Origin: Erpobdella octoculata
Lineage: Eukaryota > Annelida > Clitellata > Hirudinida > Erpobdellidae
Direction of reading: 5' to 3'
Assembly: GCA_963978895.1 (NCBI GenBank)
Contig: OZ022241.1
Coordinates: 15,318,356 to 15,382,355, forward strand
DNA length: 64,000 nt
Below are positions 35,799 through 47,390 of this stretch, piece after piece; the first letter of the stretch is position 1, and each line of letters begins with the position of its first letter. The translations under genes and the position numbers were made by a program. The notes under the pieces are model-generated. The model searched no databases and had not been told where the DNA came from. It saw nothing but the letters and a program-made list of their open reading frames with translations.

Positions 35799-37235
35799 CA
35801 GGCGCCCGCAAGCCTGAGCAAGGAGAGGGGTAAGTTTCCCCCTCACCCTTGGAGAAACAAAAAATAAAATAAGAAATGGGATGATAATAATTATTCTAAC
35901 TTAAAAAAATAGCCTATTTTAATATATAACCTATATGCATAAATAAAGATGTTAGGCTTAAAAATTAAAATGGTTTCGAAAATTATCCAGAACTGATCCA
36001 CGACTGGTCAAATAGTTATTTAAACGTTTTAAATGTGGTAAATGTTTGATAATTTATATAGCGCCTCTTCCAGAGTTCAAAGGTGCTTTTCTTTTACATG
36101 CCTCACGGAGAAAAACGATTTTACCCGCTAAGTTTTCCGTTGACATGGGCTACTAGGCTACTAAGTAATATTTAATTCCGCTCATGTTATTTAAAAGGTT
36201 TATTTATAGTTGTAAATAGTTGTAAATAGTGTCGGGGCTTTTGTACGAGTGGCCCTCCAAACAATTAACATGTTCCTTTAATGATACGAACGTCATTTTC
36301 AGATTTTTTTTAAAGCTTATCAATTTTCCTATAAAAACGGCTGATGATTGGGGAAGATGGGTTGTGATTGTATTTCATTTTTATAAACATTTTATAAAAA
36401 GCTGAAAGGTACTCAACTTTTTTCAACTTTTTGGAGACAGAAAGAAACCTTTTCAAAAAGTACTTAAAATGCAGGTGTGGGTGATACAGGGTAGTGCTTC
36501 TTCAGTTATGGAAGAAGAAATGAGGTCGCCATACTTTTGGGGCTCTTTAAAGCCTGCGGACCCGAATGGAGAACTTGTGGATTGCTAACCACGGCACTGG
36601 TTTTGAGTTGTAGTTGTACAGTTAAGTTGTCTTCAGCATTGGGAAGCATTAGATGATCTGTGACCATGTCTGAGTGAGATAGAATTGCAGAAGGTAGATT
36701 TGAAGTTTTACACGTTAACATAATTGATGGCATAGAAGTCCAAAATCAAAGACCAGTTCTGGATGAAAACATACATGATCATATTGACAACTAGACAACT
36801 ATGATGCTTCAAACTCTAAATCCAGATGTCTCTTGAGGCTTTGGGGCATACCAGTTCTTCTTCAATAATTCAAACAGCTTTACTTATTGCCAGCAACTAC
36901 TTGCACAATTGAACAATCACTACGAAGAGGGAAATCGAAAATACTGTCAATTATGGGAGATGACAGACTTTTTGAGTTATGTATTCACAAAAACGAAATT
37001 TCAAAGAATATAAAAAAACAATATATTAGCAAAATTGTAGACAAATTCTAAAAATGAATTGAATTTTTTTTTGAAAGAACAAACCAAACAACGATTTATG
37101 ACATTACCTTATAAAAATTTTACAAATTTAATTAGTTATTAAAATTCAAAGTTTATGTTAAAGAGTGAATTGCTGAGAACAATTGATAAGATATACGTTA
37201 CAATAAGTTATTAGTTCTGTCATAGACAGTTTGGC

Positions 37236-37500
37236 CAGTGGCGTAGGGAAGGGGATGAGAGAACAGTTGTTGTTCCAGGGCGCAAGGCGGGGCGCAATAT
37301 CAGTGACCAAAACATATTGGCAAAGCGAAGGGGACAGTGAAGGCAAAAGTGTACAAAGATTTGAAATTGTTTGGAAAAAGTATTTGCGACTGCTCTTGGT
37401 CATCAGCTATTTTTTGAAACAAAAGTGTGTTGGGACTATATTTATGGGTTCATTTTTTATATATTGTCCTCGAGTGTCAAAATCCCTTGCTACGCCAATG
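37236..37500. mobile_element. 265-bp hAT-type MITE, nested
   Basis: Starts CAGTGGCGTAG and ends CTACGCCAATG, so the inverted ends match in 10 of 11 positions. Flanked by AGTTTGGC (37228-37235) and CGTTTGGC (37501-37508), an 8-bp duplication with one difference. The interior shares GGAAAAAGTATTTGCGACTG and CATCAGCTATTTTTTG with the MITEs near 20.6 and 52.6 kb. Confidence 0.75.
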
Positions 37501-37789
37501 CGTTTGGCTCTGTCGATGATATACATACACCTTTCCACCTTTCCAACTTTCCAACTAAGGTATTTGTTTATTTGTCAGCATGTTTTTAAAACATTTCCGA
37601 ATCTTTATCATGTTGTAAAATAAGATAAAATTAACTGGCACTTTATGTACCAAATTTTACATGGAAATTTCAAAACATTTCTGGGGGTTCAATGTGCCCC
37701 TCAGACCCCCGCACAATTTCGGGAAAAAGAAGAGGAAAAAAGAGAAAAGAGAAGAGAGAAAAAAAGAAGGGAGAGGGTGAAAACATGAG

Positions 37790-37970
37790 AAGATAGGAAA
37801 AGAGAGTGAAGTCTTCCCTCTGCAAAATTTCTGCAAACATCCGAAATATTTGATTCACTTTCTCGGAAAAACTTATTCCTAATGGCAGTTGGTCAACTCC
37901 ACTAATATGAGCGGTCTCATCGACTAAAATTGAAAAGCCTTTTGACAAATTTGCTGCTCTGACGATATCA
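37790..37970 (-). pseudogene. hAT transposase fragment (DUF4371-like)
   Basis: The minus-strand frame reads VRAANLSKGFSILVDETAHI followed by SGVDQLPLG. The FSILVDET-x-x-ISGxxQL block is typical of hAT transposases of the DUF4371/ZMYM-like group, where the Asp belongs to the catalytic core. The frame decays on both sides and no complete transposase remains. It agrees with the hAT-type ends of the surrounding element. Confidence 0.7.
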
Positions 37971-38106
37971 TTTCAAATCACTACAAATATTGAAGACATC
38001 ATTTTGTGTTCGCTGTGAAGTATATTTTATAAATTAAAAAAAAAATTGGGTTTTCCAGGGGGACAACTACCGCCCCCTGCCCCTTGCTCATTCCTGTGGG
38101 CGCCTA

Positions 38107-38174
38107 CGCATACATACATACATACATACATACATACATACATACATACATACATACATACATACATACATACA
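38107..38174. repeat. (ATAC)n, middle part of an interrupted array
   Basis: About 17 copies wedged between two transposons. Confidence 0.95.
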
Positions 38175-38508
38175 CAGGGCCGTCTTTAACCTATTGGAGG
38201 ACCTGGGCATATTAGGATAATGGGGCCCCTATGACTTTGATAGAACACTATTTTGTTAGAATAGACAAAGAAAGTAGATAAACGAGATTAACTATTTATT
38301 TTTATTAACAAAACAATCACATGAAACAAATTGATAAATGTAATATAGTTCAAAAAAGTAACTCTTTTAGCCTTTACAGGTTAATGCTTAACAAGTGAAG
38401 CAAAAACAAAGTTTTTTAAAAACACACTTTTATATTTTTACACTATTCAAGTGATCATTTGACATTCTCTGGACGTTGATGTTGTCCAATCGATCCAAAA
38501 ATTATATA

Positions 38509-40819
38509 TCTATATATATAAAAGAACATGTCCTGACTGACTGACTGACTGACTGATAATCAACGCCGAGCTCAAACGCCTCTTCCTAGGAACGTGAAAT
38601 TTGGAACTTATATTACTTTTATAGCGTAAACATCCGCTAAGAAAGGATTTTTGAAAATTTTGCTCTTGAGGGGAAAAAACTGGAAAACAAACTTTTTTCT
38701 AAAACAATGTATATCTCGAAAACCAAAAATGAGGAGATTTTGAAATTTGGTATATAGATTCTTTTTGAAAAATAAAAAGATACGTGTTTCACCATTTTTT
38801 AAAAATTCGGTTTCCCGGACCTCAAATGTGGGTTGGAAAATTGGGTTATTTGGTTTTTAAAGTAGCTTCTACTCAAAAACTGTTAATGCTACAGGAGTAA
38901 AAATTAGTATTTAGTTTCTACTCCAAAAATAATGAAATACGTGTTTTAGCATTTTTTGAAAATTTGGTTTCCAGGACTTCAAATGTGGGGTGGAAAATAG
39001 GGCTAATTGTCTTTTATAGTAACTGCTACTCAAAAACAGTAAATACCGCAGATGTAAAAATTATTATTTAGTTTCTTTTCTAAAATTAAAGATATACGTG
39101 TTTCACCATTTTTTACAAATTTGGTTTCCCGGACCTCAAATGTGGGTTGGAAAATTGGGTTATTTGGTTTTTAAAGTAGTTTCTACTCAAAAACTGTTAA
39201 TGCTACAAAAGTAAAAATTAGTATTTAGTTTCTACTCTAAAAATATTGATATACGGGTTTCACAATTTTTTAAAAATTTGGTTTCCAGGACTTCAAATGT
39301 GGGGTGGAAAATAGGGTTATTTGGTTTTTAAAGTAACTGCTACTCAACAACTGTAATAGAGATGGGAATCGAACCCAAAATTAGAAGTTCGAGTTCGGTT
39401 CGGTTGATCATTTTTGGGTTCGGGTTCGGTTCGGGTTCGGTCCCCTTTGGGTTCGAGTTCGGTTCGGGTTCGGTCCCTTTTGGGTTCGAGTTCGGTTCGG
39501 GTTCGGTTGCTGTGGGGTTCGAGTTCAGTTCGGGTTCGGTTGCTGTTGGGTTCGAGTTCGGTTCGACTTTTATTCGAGTTCGAATGTAATCGACCAGTTA
39601 AAGTTTGTTCGAGTTTAGCTCGAAATGTGATGACTATTGATTGAGTTTAGTTCAATTTTTTAATACACAAATAATAGGTACATTTATTTTAACATTATTT
39701 AAAATAAGAACAAATCAGAAATTGTAATTGTATTTTAAAAATATTAGTTGCTCTTTCAAAATCTGTTGAATGCAAATAAAGTAAATGTAGAAAATAAAAG
39801 TATTTTAAATAGCACCATACTTATAAAAATATTTTAAATAACACTATAATTATAGTCCCAAACTGTAATGACTTTGAATGTTATAATAGTTTAATAGACA
39901 TAATTTAAATTTAATCATTTCATCTTTACCATCTTCAAAAGGCAAACACACTTGAAACTATTCCAAATAGGACTCTTTGTCCATGTCGCATCTACTAATC
40001 ACGCCTGATTTTGAGACACCAGCTTATCAAAGTTTTTACAATCACTTCTAACTTTCGCTATATCAAGTTTTTTCGATGGAGAAGAAACAATGATACAATC
40101 CATTATAAATTATTGGATAGAAATGCCGCCGCTTATAACAATGAAAACAATAACAAAACAAATAACGCTGGTCCGTTTTTTCTTTTTCATAGATAAAAAA
40201 GCAAAGAAAAATAATCAAATAAGTGATATTAAAAAACTTGGCCCAAGATTCTCCTTTAATTTTCTAGGTTGGCTTTTTTTAATTTTGTTCAGATGATGTT
40301 TTAACTGGGTTCGAGTTCGGTTCGAGTTCGACCATTAATGGGTTCGAGTTCGGTTCGAGTTCGACCATTAATGGGTTCGAGTTTGGTTCGAGTTCGACCG
40401 TCATTGGGTTCGAGTTCGGTTCGAGTTCGGTGCATAAAAATTTGGGTTCGTTCGAGTTCGGTTCGAAATGCTAAAATGTGGGTTCGAGTTCGAAAAGTTC
40501 GGTTCGAGTTCGGTTCGATTCCCATCTCTAAACTGTAATTGCCACAGATGTAAAAATTAATACTTAGTATCTACTCAAAAAAAAAGATATACGTGTTTCA
40601 TCATTTTTTGGGTTATTTGGTTTTTAAAGTAGCTGCTACTCAAAAACTGTTAATGCTACAGAAGTAAAAATTAGTATTTAGTTTCTACTCCAAAAATAAT
40701 GAAATACGTGTTTTAGCATTTTTTGAAAAATTTGGTTTCCAGGACCTCAAATGTAAGGTGCAAAATAGAGTTATATGATTTTAAAAATTACTGCTACTCA
40801 AAAACTGTAAGTGGTAATA
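38509..40819 (+). mobile_element. Helitron-like non-autonomous element, 3' truncated copy
   Basis: Begins A/TCTATATATATAAAAGAAC, then a (GACT)n run, then ATAATCAACGCCGAGCTC. About 95% the same as the copy that starts at 40820 over the first several hundred bases by eye. From about 38780 it consists of degenerate tandem units of about 156 bp (TACGTGTTT-x-ACC motifs at 38782, 38938, 39094, 39252). It lacks the 3' domain and runs straight into the next copy. A hAT MITE is inserted at 39357-40530. Confidence 0.6.
39357..40530. mobile_element. 1,174-bp hAT-type element with exact 8-bp duplication
   Basis: Ends are TAGAGATGGGAATCGAACC and its complement (TTCGATTCCCATCTCTA). Flanked by AACTGTAA at 39349-39356 and 40531-40538, an exact match. 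Both subterminal regions are packed with GGTTCGAGTTC repeats in opposite orientation, a common feature of hAT ends that bind transposase. No transposase frame seen. It interrupts a 156-bp satellite unit of the surrounding element, so it is younger than that element. Confidence 0.9.
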
Positions 40820-42241
40820 TCTATATATATAAAAGAACATGTCCTGACTGACTGACTGACTGACTGACTGACTGACTGACTGACTGACTGATAATCAACG
40901 CCGAGCTCAAACGCCTCATCCTAGAAACGTGAAATTTGGAACTTATATTACTTTTATAGCGTAAACATCCGCTAAGAAAGGATTTTTGAAAATTTTGCTC
41001 CTGAGGGGAAAAAACTGGAAAACAAACTTTTTTCTAAAACAATGTATATCTCGAAAACCAAAAATGAGGAAATTTTGAAATTTGGTATATAGATTCTTTT
41101 TGAAAAATAAAAAAATAAGTGTTTCACCATTTTTTGAAAATTCGGTTTCCCGGACCTCAAATGTGGGTTGGAAAATTAGGTTATTTGTTTTTTAAAGTAA
41201 ATGCTACTCAAAAACTGTAAATACCACCGATGTAAAAATTAGTATTTAGTTTCTATTCTAAAAATAAAGATATACGTGTTTTACCATTTTTTTTAAATTT
41301 GGTTTCCAGGACCTCAAATGTGGGGTGGAATATAACGTTATTTGGTTTTTAATGTAACTGCTACTCGAAAACTGTAGATGCTACAGGAGTAAAAATTGGT
41401 ATTTGGTTTCTACTCCAGAAATAATGATATACGTGTTTTACCATTTTTTGAAAATTTGGTATCCAGGACTTCAAATGTGGGGTGGAAAATAGGGTTACTT
41501 GGATTTTAAAGTAACTGCTACTCAAAAACTGTAAATGCTACATAAGTAAAATTATTATTTAGTTTCTACTTTAAAAATAATGATATACGTTTTTCACCAT
41601 TTTTTGAAAATTTGGTTTCCAGGACCTCAAATGTGAAGTGGAAAAAGGGTTATTTGATTTTAAAATAACTGTTACTCAAAAACTGTAAGTGCTACAGATG
41701 TGAAAATTAGTATTTTGTGGTTTTGTGCCGGTTAAAAGTAGATGAGTTCAGTTTATCACCGGACGGACGGGCTAAGCCGTTATTTTAAGGTCTTCATACG
41801 GCCCTGCCCAAACCTTAAATCAAGGTGGGACGAGCCGAGATTTTTCACCAAGTATTTAGACATTTTAGTGATTTTAGGGTGTTCAGACGGGCCGGGCTAA
41901 ACCTGAAGTCAAGGTGGGACGGGCCGAAATTTTTAACCAAGTATATAGACATTTTAGTGATTTTAGGGTGTTCAGACGGGCCGGGCTAAACCTGAAGTCA
42001 AGGTGGGACGGGCCGAAGTTTTTCATCAAGTATATAGAACTTCTAGGCCTGTAAAAACGGGCCGGGCCCATATTAGACGGGCCGTGCCGGGCCAGGAATT
42101 TCGGTTTTTGAAACGGGCTGGGCCAAGTTGTCGACGGGCCGAGCCGAGACCTAAAAAATTGATCCGTGCAGTACTCTACTATGTATGCACGGTTCAAATT
42201 CTCTAATTGCATGCGAGCGAAGCCGCTACGGGCACTGCTAG
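40820..42241 (+). mobile_element. Helitron-like non-autonomous element, complete
   Basis: Starts TC (TCTATATATATAAAAGAAC) after an A at 40819 and ends CTAG before a T at 42242, matching the Helitron rule of TC...CTRR inserted between A and T. A small hairpin AGCGAAGCCGCT precedes the end. Contains a (GACT)n run, four degenerate 156-bp units, and a 3' domain with three or four GACGGGCCGGGC-type repeats. No replicase/helicase frame, so non-autonomous. It lies head-to-tail after a truncated copy. Confidence 0.65.
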
Positions 42242-42745
42242 TGTTACATAAACAACGAGCATATTAGCATAGACAATAAATATTTGTGATATTTTCGACG
42301 AAAATATCACAGATATTTATTTAATTAAATTTTGTCCAATCGATCCGAAAATTTGATAGAATGCATTGTTAATAAGTTCGGAGATATGTTTAATTTTCTA
42401 AGTCTCTATCTCATCGGAAAGGTAGTTTAAAATCGATTGGAAAATTTGACGACAGACAGATAGATAAGTCAAGTTAAGTAAAAATGTGTACAAATCTATG
42501 TTATTTGAAGAGGTATAAAGAGATATAAAAAGCGTTGCATTGACTAATATTTAAAAAATAATAAATGTAATTTAAGTTCGATTTCTTCGTATTATATTGG
42601 TTTTTTGGTAATAAATTCTGGTTATCGTTTGGTGATCTGACAGGAAATAGGGACTTTATATTTTATATTTGATCTGAGGGGGGCCCCTATCAATCGCGGG
42701 GCCCTGGGCATGTGCCCAGTGTGCCCATTGGGACAGAGGAGCCTG

Positions 42746-42830
42746 TACATACATACATACATACATACATACATACATACATACATACATACATACATAC
42801 ATACATACATACATACATACATACATACAT
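42746..42830. repeat. (ATAC)n, right part of an interrupted array
   Basis: About 21 copies, the continuation of the array broken at 35.8 and 38.2 kb. Confidence 0.95.
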
Positions 42831-44029
42831 GCTAGCGTCTAAAATAAAAATGTTACTTCAACGTTGCTTTACAGATCGAAACGGAGACTAAAAAAGTTTT
42901 TCAAACTTTCTTATAACTTTTGAACTGAAAATGAAAATTCGTTCCAACCTGATTGAACAAGAATTCATTCATTCATTCATTCATTCATTCATTCATTCAT
43001 TCATTCATTCATTCATTTTGTATTTTGTTTAACAAGTTTAGAACAGAATAGTGAAGTGTGCAATAAAATACAAGAATACTGGTGAAATCTCATGAACTTG
43101 CGTGCACATGTCCCATTAGCAATGCGCTTTTCTGGAAAGTGGAATTGTTCGAAGAATCAATCAATCCATCAATCAATCAATCAATCAATCAACCAATCAA
43201 TCCATCAATCGATCAATCAATTTCCTCAAATGGGAGGGCTGATCTATTTCTTTGTTTACTCTTACCTTATGTTTACTCACGCTAGCAGGAGTATACAGAG
43301 ATGTGTGTGTGTGCGTGTGTGTGTGCATGTATGTATGTATGTACGTGTAAGTCTGCGTATTTGTCTGTTTGTGTGTGTGTGGAAAGAGAGAGAGAAGAAC
43401 AAAGAGAGAGGAAAACGTGAGTTGAGAACCTACTCGCTGAACCACTTTCATGGTTTGAATAGCAGAACACAACAGAGGTCTCGCGCCAGCTTCTGCTTTG
43501 TAATTGCGGATTCAATCAATTTTCAACCATTCAATCCATTTTCAGATTCAATCCATCCTTTCCATTCAATCCATCCACTCCATTCAATCCATCCACTCCA
43601 TTCAATCCATCCACTCCATTCAATCCATTCAATCCATCCACTCCATTCAATCTTTTCTTCTTCTTCTTTCAATCTATCTTCTTCTATTCTCTTCATCAAC
43701 TAAACCAGCTGACATTTTGACAACCAACTTTTTCTCAACTTCAACCAACCAGCCAACCAACCAATCCTCCCCCATCCATCTTTTCTCGCGAAGTCCACTC
43801 ATCCAAAATCCACTTCCTCTTGCACTGATAGCTATCTTTAAACGTTCATACTTTAACGCACGAGAATTGCAGCTACGAAATTGATTCTACAAAGCAATTA
43901 TTTTTATGAGTGTTCGCTATTTTATTATGTTTTATTCGTCCTATGATATGATTACAACATTCATTTATTACAATAATTAAAGGTTGAATATTAAATAAAC
44001 GCTTTCGCCGCCAATGTCCTTCATCACCA
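42831..44029. other. Intronic sequence with several short repeats
   Basis: (CATT)n at 42961-43016, (AATC)n at 43157-43222, (GT)n at 43300-43330, and a TCCATTCAATCCATCCAC-type repeat at 43545-43652. No exon recognised. Confidence 0.6.
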
Positions 44030-44099
44030 CTCCCCATCATCATCATCATCATCACCATCATCAACATCGTCGTCATCTTCCTCACCATCATCACCATCA

Positions 44100-44360
44100 T
44101 CGTAAATCAAATCAAACATTCATAAACGCGATCCGCCTATAATCCACGCAACATCCAACCTTATGAATATTAATTACAAGAGGGTCACGTGACGTACATT
44201 AATATTAATCAGGCCCTCTTATCGTCGAGTGCGACAGTCGCGCAATTGTTTTACTGCCGTCATATCCGTTGCATCATATTATGATCACATGAATTATGTG
44301 CATATTAATATATTAATTAACCAAGCCATTAGGCATGATAACGACCAGTTCGTTTATTAC
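44100..44360. promoter_or_regulatory. Homeodomain-rich low-repeat island, candidate enhancer
   Basis: Dense AT cores (TATGAATATTAATTA, CATTAATATTAATC, CATATTAATATATTAATTAA) around a CACGTG E-box and a TGACGTAC site at about 44189-44199. AAGAGGGTCAC near 44179 and GGCCCTCTTATC near 44212 form the arms of an imperfect inverted repeat. No coding potential. Candidate regulatory module; not proven. Confidence 0.35.
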
Positions 44361-44411
44361 AGGCTAAAATATATCCGCCGATTTCATTTCTTCTTCTCTC
44401 CTCGTCTCTCT

Positions 44412-44448
<37 letters not shown>

Positions 44449-44659
44449 CTCTATCTCTCCGCGTGTCTCTTTTGTTCATAATTTTTTTACTGTTCCTTCC
44501 ATTAGGATATTTGTCATTTAATTGTAAACGGAGATCCCCTTAAATTTAAATTGAAGAAAAAATATGCTTATAGCATATTTCATTACTACGACAATGCTTT
44601 CACTTTCAGTTAACTTTAGAAAAAAAATTCAACAGGAAAGCCAAGCATGATAAACATTC
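44361..44659. other. CT-rich run and AT-rich sequence
   Basis: (CT)n at 44403-44450. Nothing else recognised. Confidence 0.5.
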
Positions 44660-44913
44660 AAAGACAATAACATCATCACAGACACAATAACATCATCACA
44701 GACACAATAATATCACCACAGACACAATAACATCACCACAGACACAATAACATCACCACAGACACAATAATATCACTACAGACACAATAACATCATCACA
44801 GACACAATAACATCATCACAGACACAATAACGTCATCATCACAGACACAATAACGTCATCATCACAGACACAATAACGGTCATAATCATAGACACAACAA
44901 CATCATCACAGAC
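44660..44913. repeat. 20-bp minisatellite, about 12 copies
   Basis: Unit ACAATAACATCATCACAGAC, with CACC/CATC variants and, late in the array, 23-bp units that gained an extra CAT. Confidence 0.95.
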
Positions 44914-44929
44914 GACAAGTAACTGGAGG

Positions 44930-45065
44930 ATGGAGATGGAGGAAGAAAGACGTCGTCAAATGTTTGCTAAACTTTTTGGGCGGCGGACACGGAGCCGCGT
45001 TCAAACGTCCTCGGAAATTATGCAAACAAGCGTGCATGTCTGGCTTTTCTGTCACACATGACCAA
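44930..45065. promoter_or_regulatory. Short GC-richer island with octamer-like site
   Basis: Contains ATTATGCAAAC at about 45016-45026, close to a POU octamer, plus GGGCGGCGGACACGGAGCCG at 44980-44999. No exon evident. Weak candidate. Confidence 0.25.
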
Positions 45066-46614
45066 GCGATGGATGTGTTCAATAATAATAATATGCATGT
45101 GTTTTTGTGTTTTATTTAATTTTTTCATAATCGAAATTATGTCGAATATAATTAGTTGGGAAAATCATTTTTGTCGTCTGTTGAGGGTGAAGTACAAAAA
45201 TCATAAATTTATCAAATATTCGCGGGGCAAAAAACTCTTGAAATAATCATACTTTATATCTTTCTTTGTCTATTAATGTTATTAGACTTCCCTCAAAATG
45301 TCATATTCCTCCGAAAAGTTACTTGAAATCGAAAAAAACACATCACTTAACTCTCAACGACACAATGGCGACAACTTCGTTAAACTAAAAAAAACCTTCC
45401 AAGTCATTTTCGCTACTGATGAGCTCAACTTCTCAGCTGAACTTCTCAGCTCAACCTCATCGAATATCAAAATATTCTCTTACTACTTTACGACAAGTGC
45501 GAATGACCAAATCATCTCTGCAGTCTCCACACTTCGACATACGAGAAACAGTCAGACGTTGTGACAAGTACGCACCAACAATTCCAACAAATTCACCACC
45601 ATCATCTATCTACCAGTGATTCTGACATTGAAGTATGCAGTCAGCCCAATTCAAGGCGGAAACCAGCACATGCTAGCAACGAAACCAACACAAAGACGAT
45701 TTCTAGTTAAAAAAAAGGATATGATTTAATTGCACGAACAAGCACCGATACGGACTTGTTTATGTGCTTCGCTGACTCGACGCGTTCTACATCAACTGGA
45801 TAAGTCGTAAGGAATCGAGATGGCGCTTGGTGAAAAGAACGCTGGTGAATTGTCCGTTGAAGAATGAATTGGCGGAGTGCATGGGATGAAGAAGCAGTGA
45901 ATTAATTCAGTTTAAGAACGGACGTGAATGAACGAGAAACGAAAACGGGAATTGGTCAACAGTAATGGGGACGTCTGGAAAACAAAGAGCCTAAAAAGCT
46001 AGTGAATTGTACAGGTGGGCGCTGCGTCTTACGCGCTTGGAGAAGGCTGAAATTAGAAGGCTTGTCACACACATCAGGTAATAAATCTGGAAATATTTTA
46101 AAACATCCATTTCTTTTCTTTTGTAATTATTTTAAATTCTCTCTCTCTTTCTTCCTCTCCTTTCTTCAATACAAAACTTAATTTCTCTCTGTTCTTGAAT
46201 GACCATCCCCTATCGCCCCCTCGTGTTTTCGAAACATGAAAGGCAAAAACGCATAAACTCTTTAGAGTGTTATAAATTCACATCATTCCGCTAATAACGC
46301 TACATTCATCAGAAGATGACTGAGCCACATTATTGCTCTTATTATTTTTATTCTTCGACATTTATTATTGTTGTTGTTTGTACTGTCTGTTTTAATGGCT
46401 CTGCTTTTATGGTGCTTCTTTGTCTCTGATATTCAAAGGTTTTTATTTATATGAGGTTTGTTCGCATTTTTGCTTCTATATTCGCATCGTTCCTTATTGT
46501 TTTAGAAATTTAGTAAATAATCTCCAAATATAAGTAAGCTCCTCTCTCTCCCCCTCCATTGTGAAAGATTTCAAAACTAGAAATTAATCACTTAAGCCAG
46601 ACGACTCAGATAGC
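45066..46614. other. Intronic sequence, nothing recognised
   Basis: About 1.5 kb without a microsatellite of note or a recognisable exon. The short open frames at 45298-45619 have no conserved features I can identify. Confidence 0.45.
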
Positions 46615-46639
46615 TACATACATACATACATACATACAT

Positions 46640-47010
46640 ACATGGTAATAACATATACAGGTACTCTCGTACACCGACCTGACAGAGGACAGTCATCCCC
46701 CTGCAGGACTCTTCAGAACTTATCGAGAACTTTGTACGACTGAAACGCTTGTACTGCTGTACAGCGCCGCAGCAGCATCGGCGTGTACTTTTTCGAGAGT
46801 GTACGAGTAATTGCAGTACAGGCGGACGTGGATGGGATGATTGATGGACGCGTTATCAGAGCAGAGAATATAGGCGCAGAGTCATTAATTATGGCCAGAC
46901 GTCAGTCTCTCTCGACCATAAATAACTTTTAACGACCGAAATCAACTGCGCGCCTCAGCCTCTCTCACTGCGCCGTCCAAGTAGGGACTACGTGGGTAGC
47001 TAGCCGCCGA
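46640..47010. promoter_or_regulatory. GTAC-rich and homeodomain-type island, candidate enhancer
   Basis: 46662-46822 carries at least eight GTAC motifs (for example TTGTACTGCTGTACAGCG, GTGTACTTTTTCGAGAGTGT). 46880-46940 holds GAGTCATTAATTATGGCC and CATAAATAACTTTTAACG, the latter sharing ATAAATAACTTTTAA with the island at 5.9 kb. No coding domain. Candidate regulatory block. Confidence 0.35.
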
Positions 47011-47220
47011 GCTGGTTGTCCACGGGTGAAGTTGAGTTGTGGGTGATTGAAAAAAAAAGTTTATTAATGTTAACTCGTTTTCATGGCAGAGTTGTTAGTT
47101 GTTTGCTTTTTAGAAGACTTATACTGAGAGAGAAAAGTTGGTCGAAGTATCAGTGAATGAGACATTTGAGGGCGTGTTTGGGCGGTAGAAAGGAAAAGTT
47201 GTGAGTGAGGTTGGCTGATA

Positions 47221-47390
<170 letters not shown>

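Larger units (their letters stand above)
35799..38106 (-). mobile_element. 2.3-kb hAT-like element, decayed
   Basis: The left end CAGGCGCCCGCAAGCCTGAG then CAAGG is mirrored by the right end, which reversed reads TAGGCGCCCACAGGAATGAG then CAAGG. C-rich subterminal segments follow both ends. It sits inside an ATAC microsatellite. The target duplication is not clean. A transposase fragment lies near the right end on the minus strand, and a separate MITE is inserted at 37236-37500. The exact termini may be off by a few bases. Confidence 0.65.
38175..42745. mobile_element. hAT-like element carrying nested insertions, 4.6 kb
   Basis: The left end CAGGGCCGTCTTTAACCTAT and the right end (reversed CAGGCTCCTCTGTCCCAATG) are related and both lead into GGGGCCCC motifs. 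Flanks are TACATACA on both sides (38167-38174 and 42746-42753), an 8-bp duplication that is exact, though it lies in an ATAC array and so is weak evidence. Removing the Helitron-like insertions leaves a core of about 0.84 kb without a transposase. A short motif TTGTCCAATCGATCC occurs in both halves of the core. Confidence 0.6.

Noticed and set aside
40090..40296. A short open frame inside the hAT element as transposase remnant
   Set aside because: No recognisable hAT motif; AT-rich translation with Phe and Lys runs.
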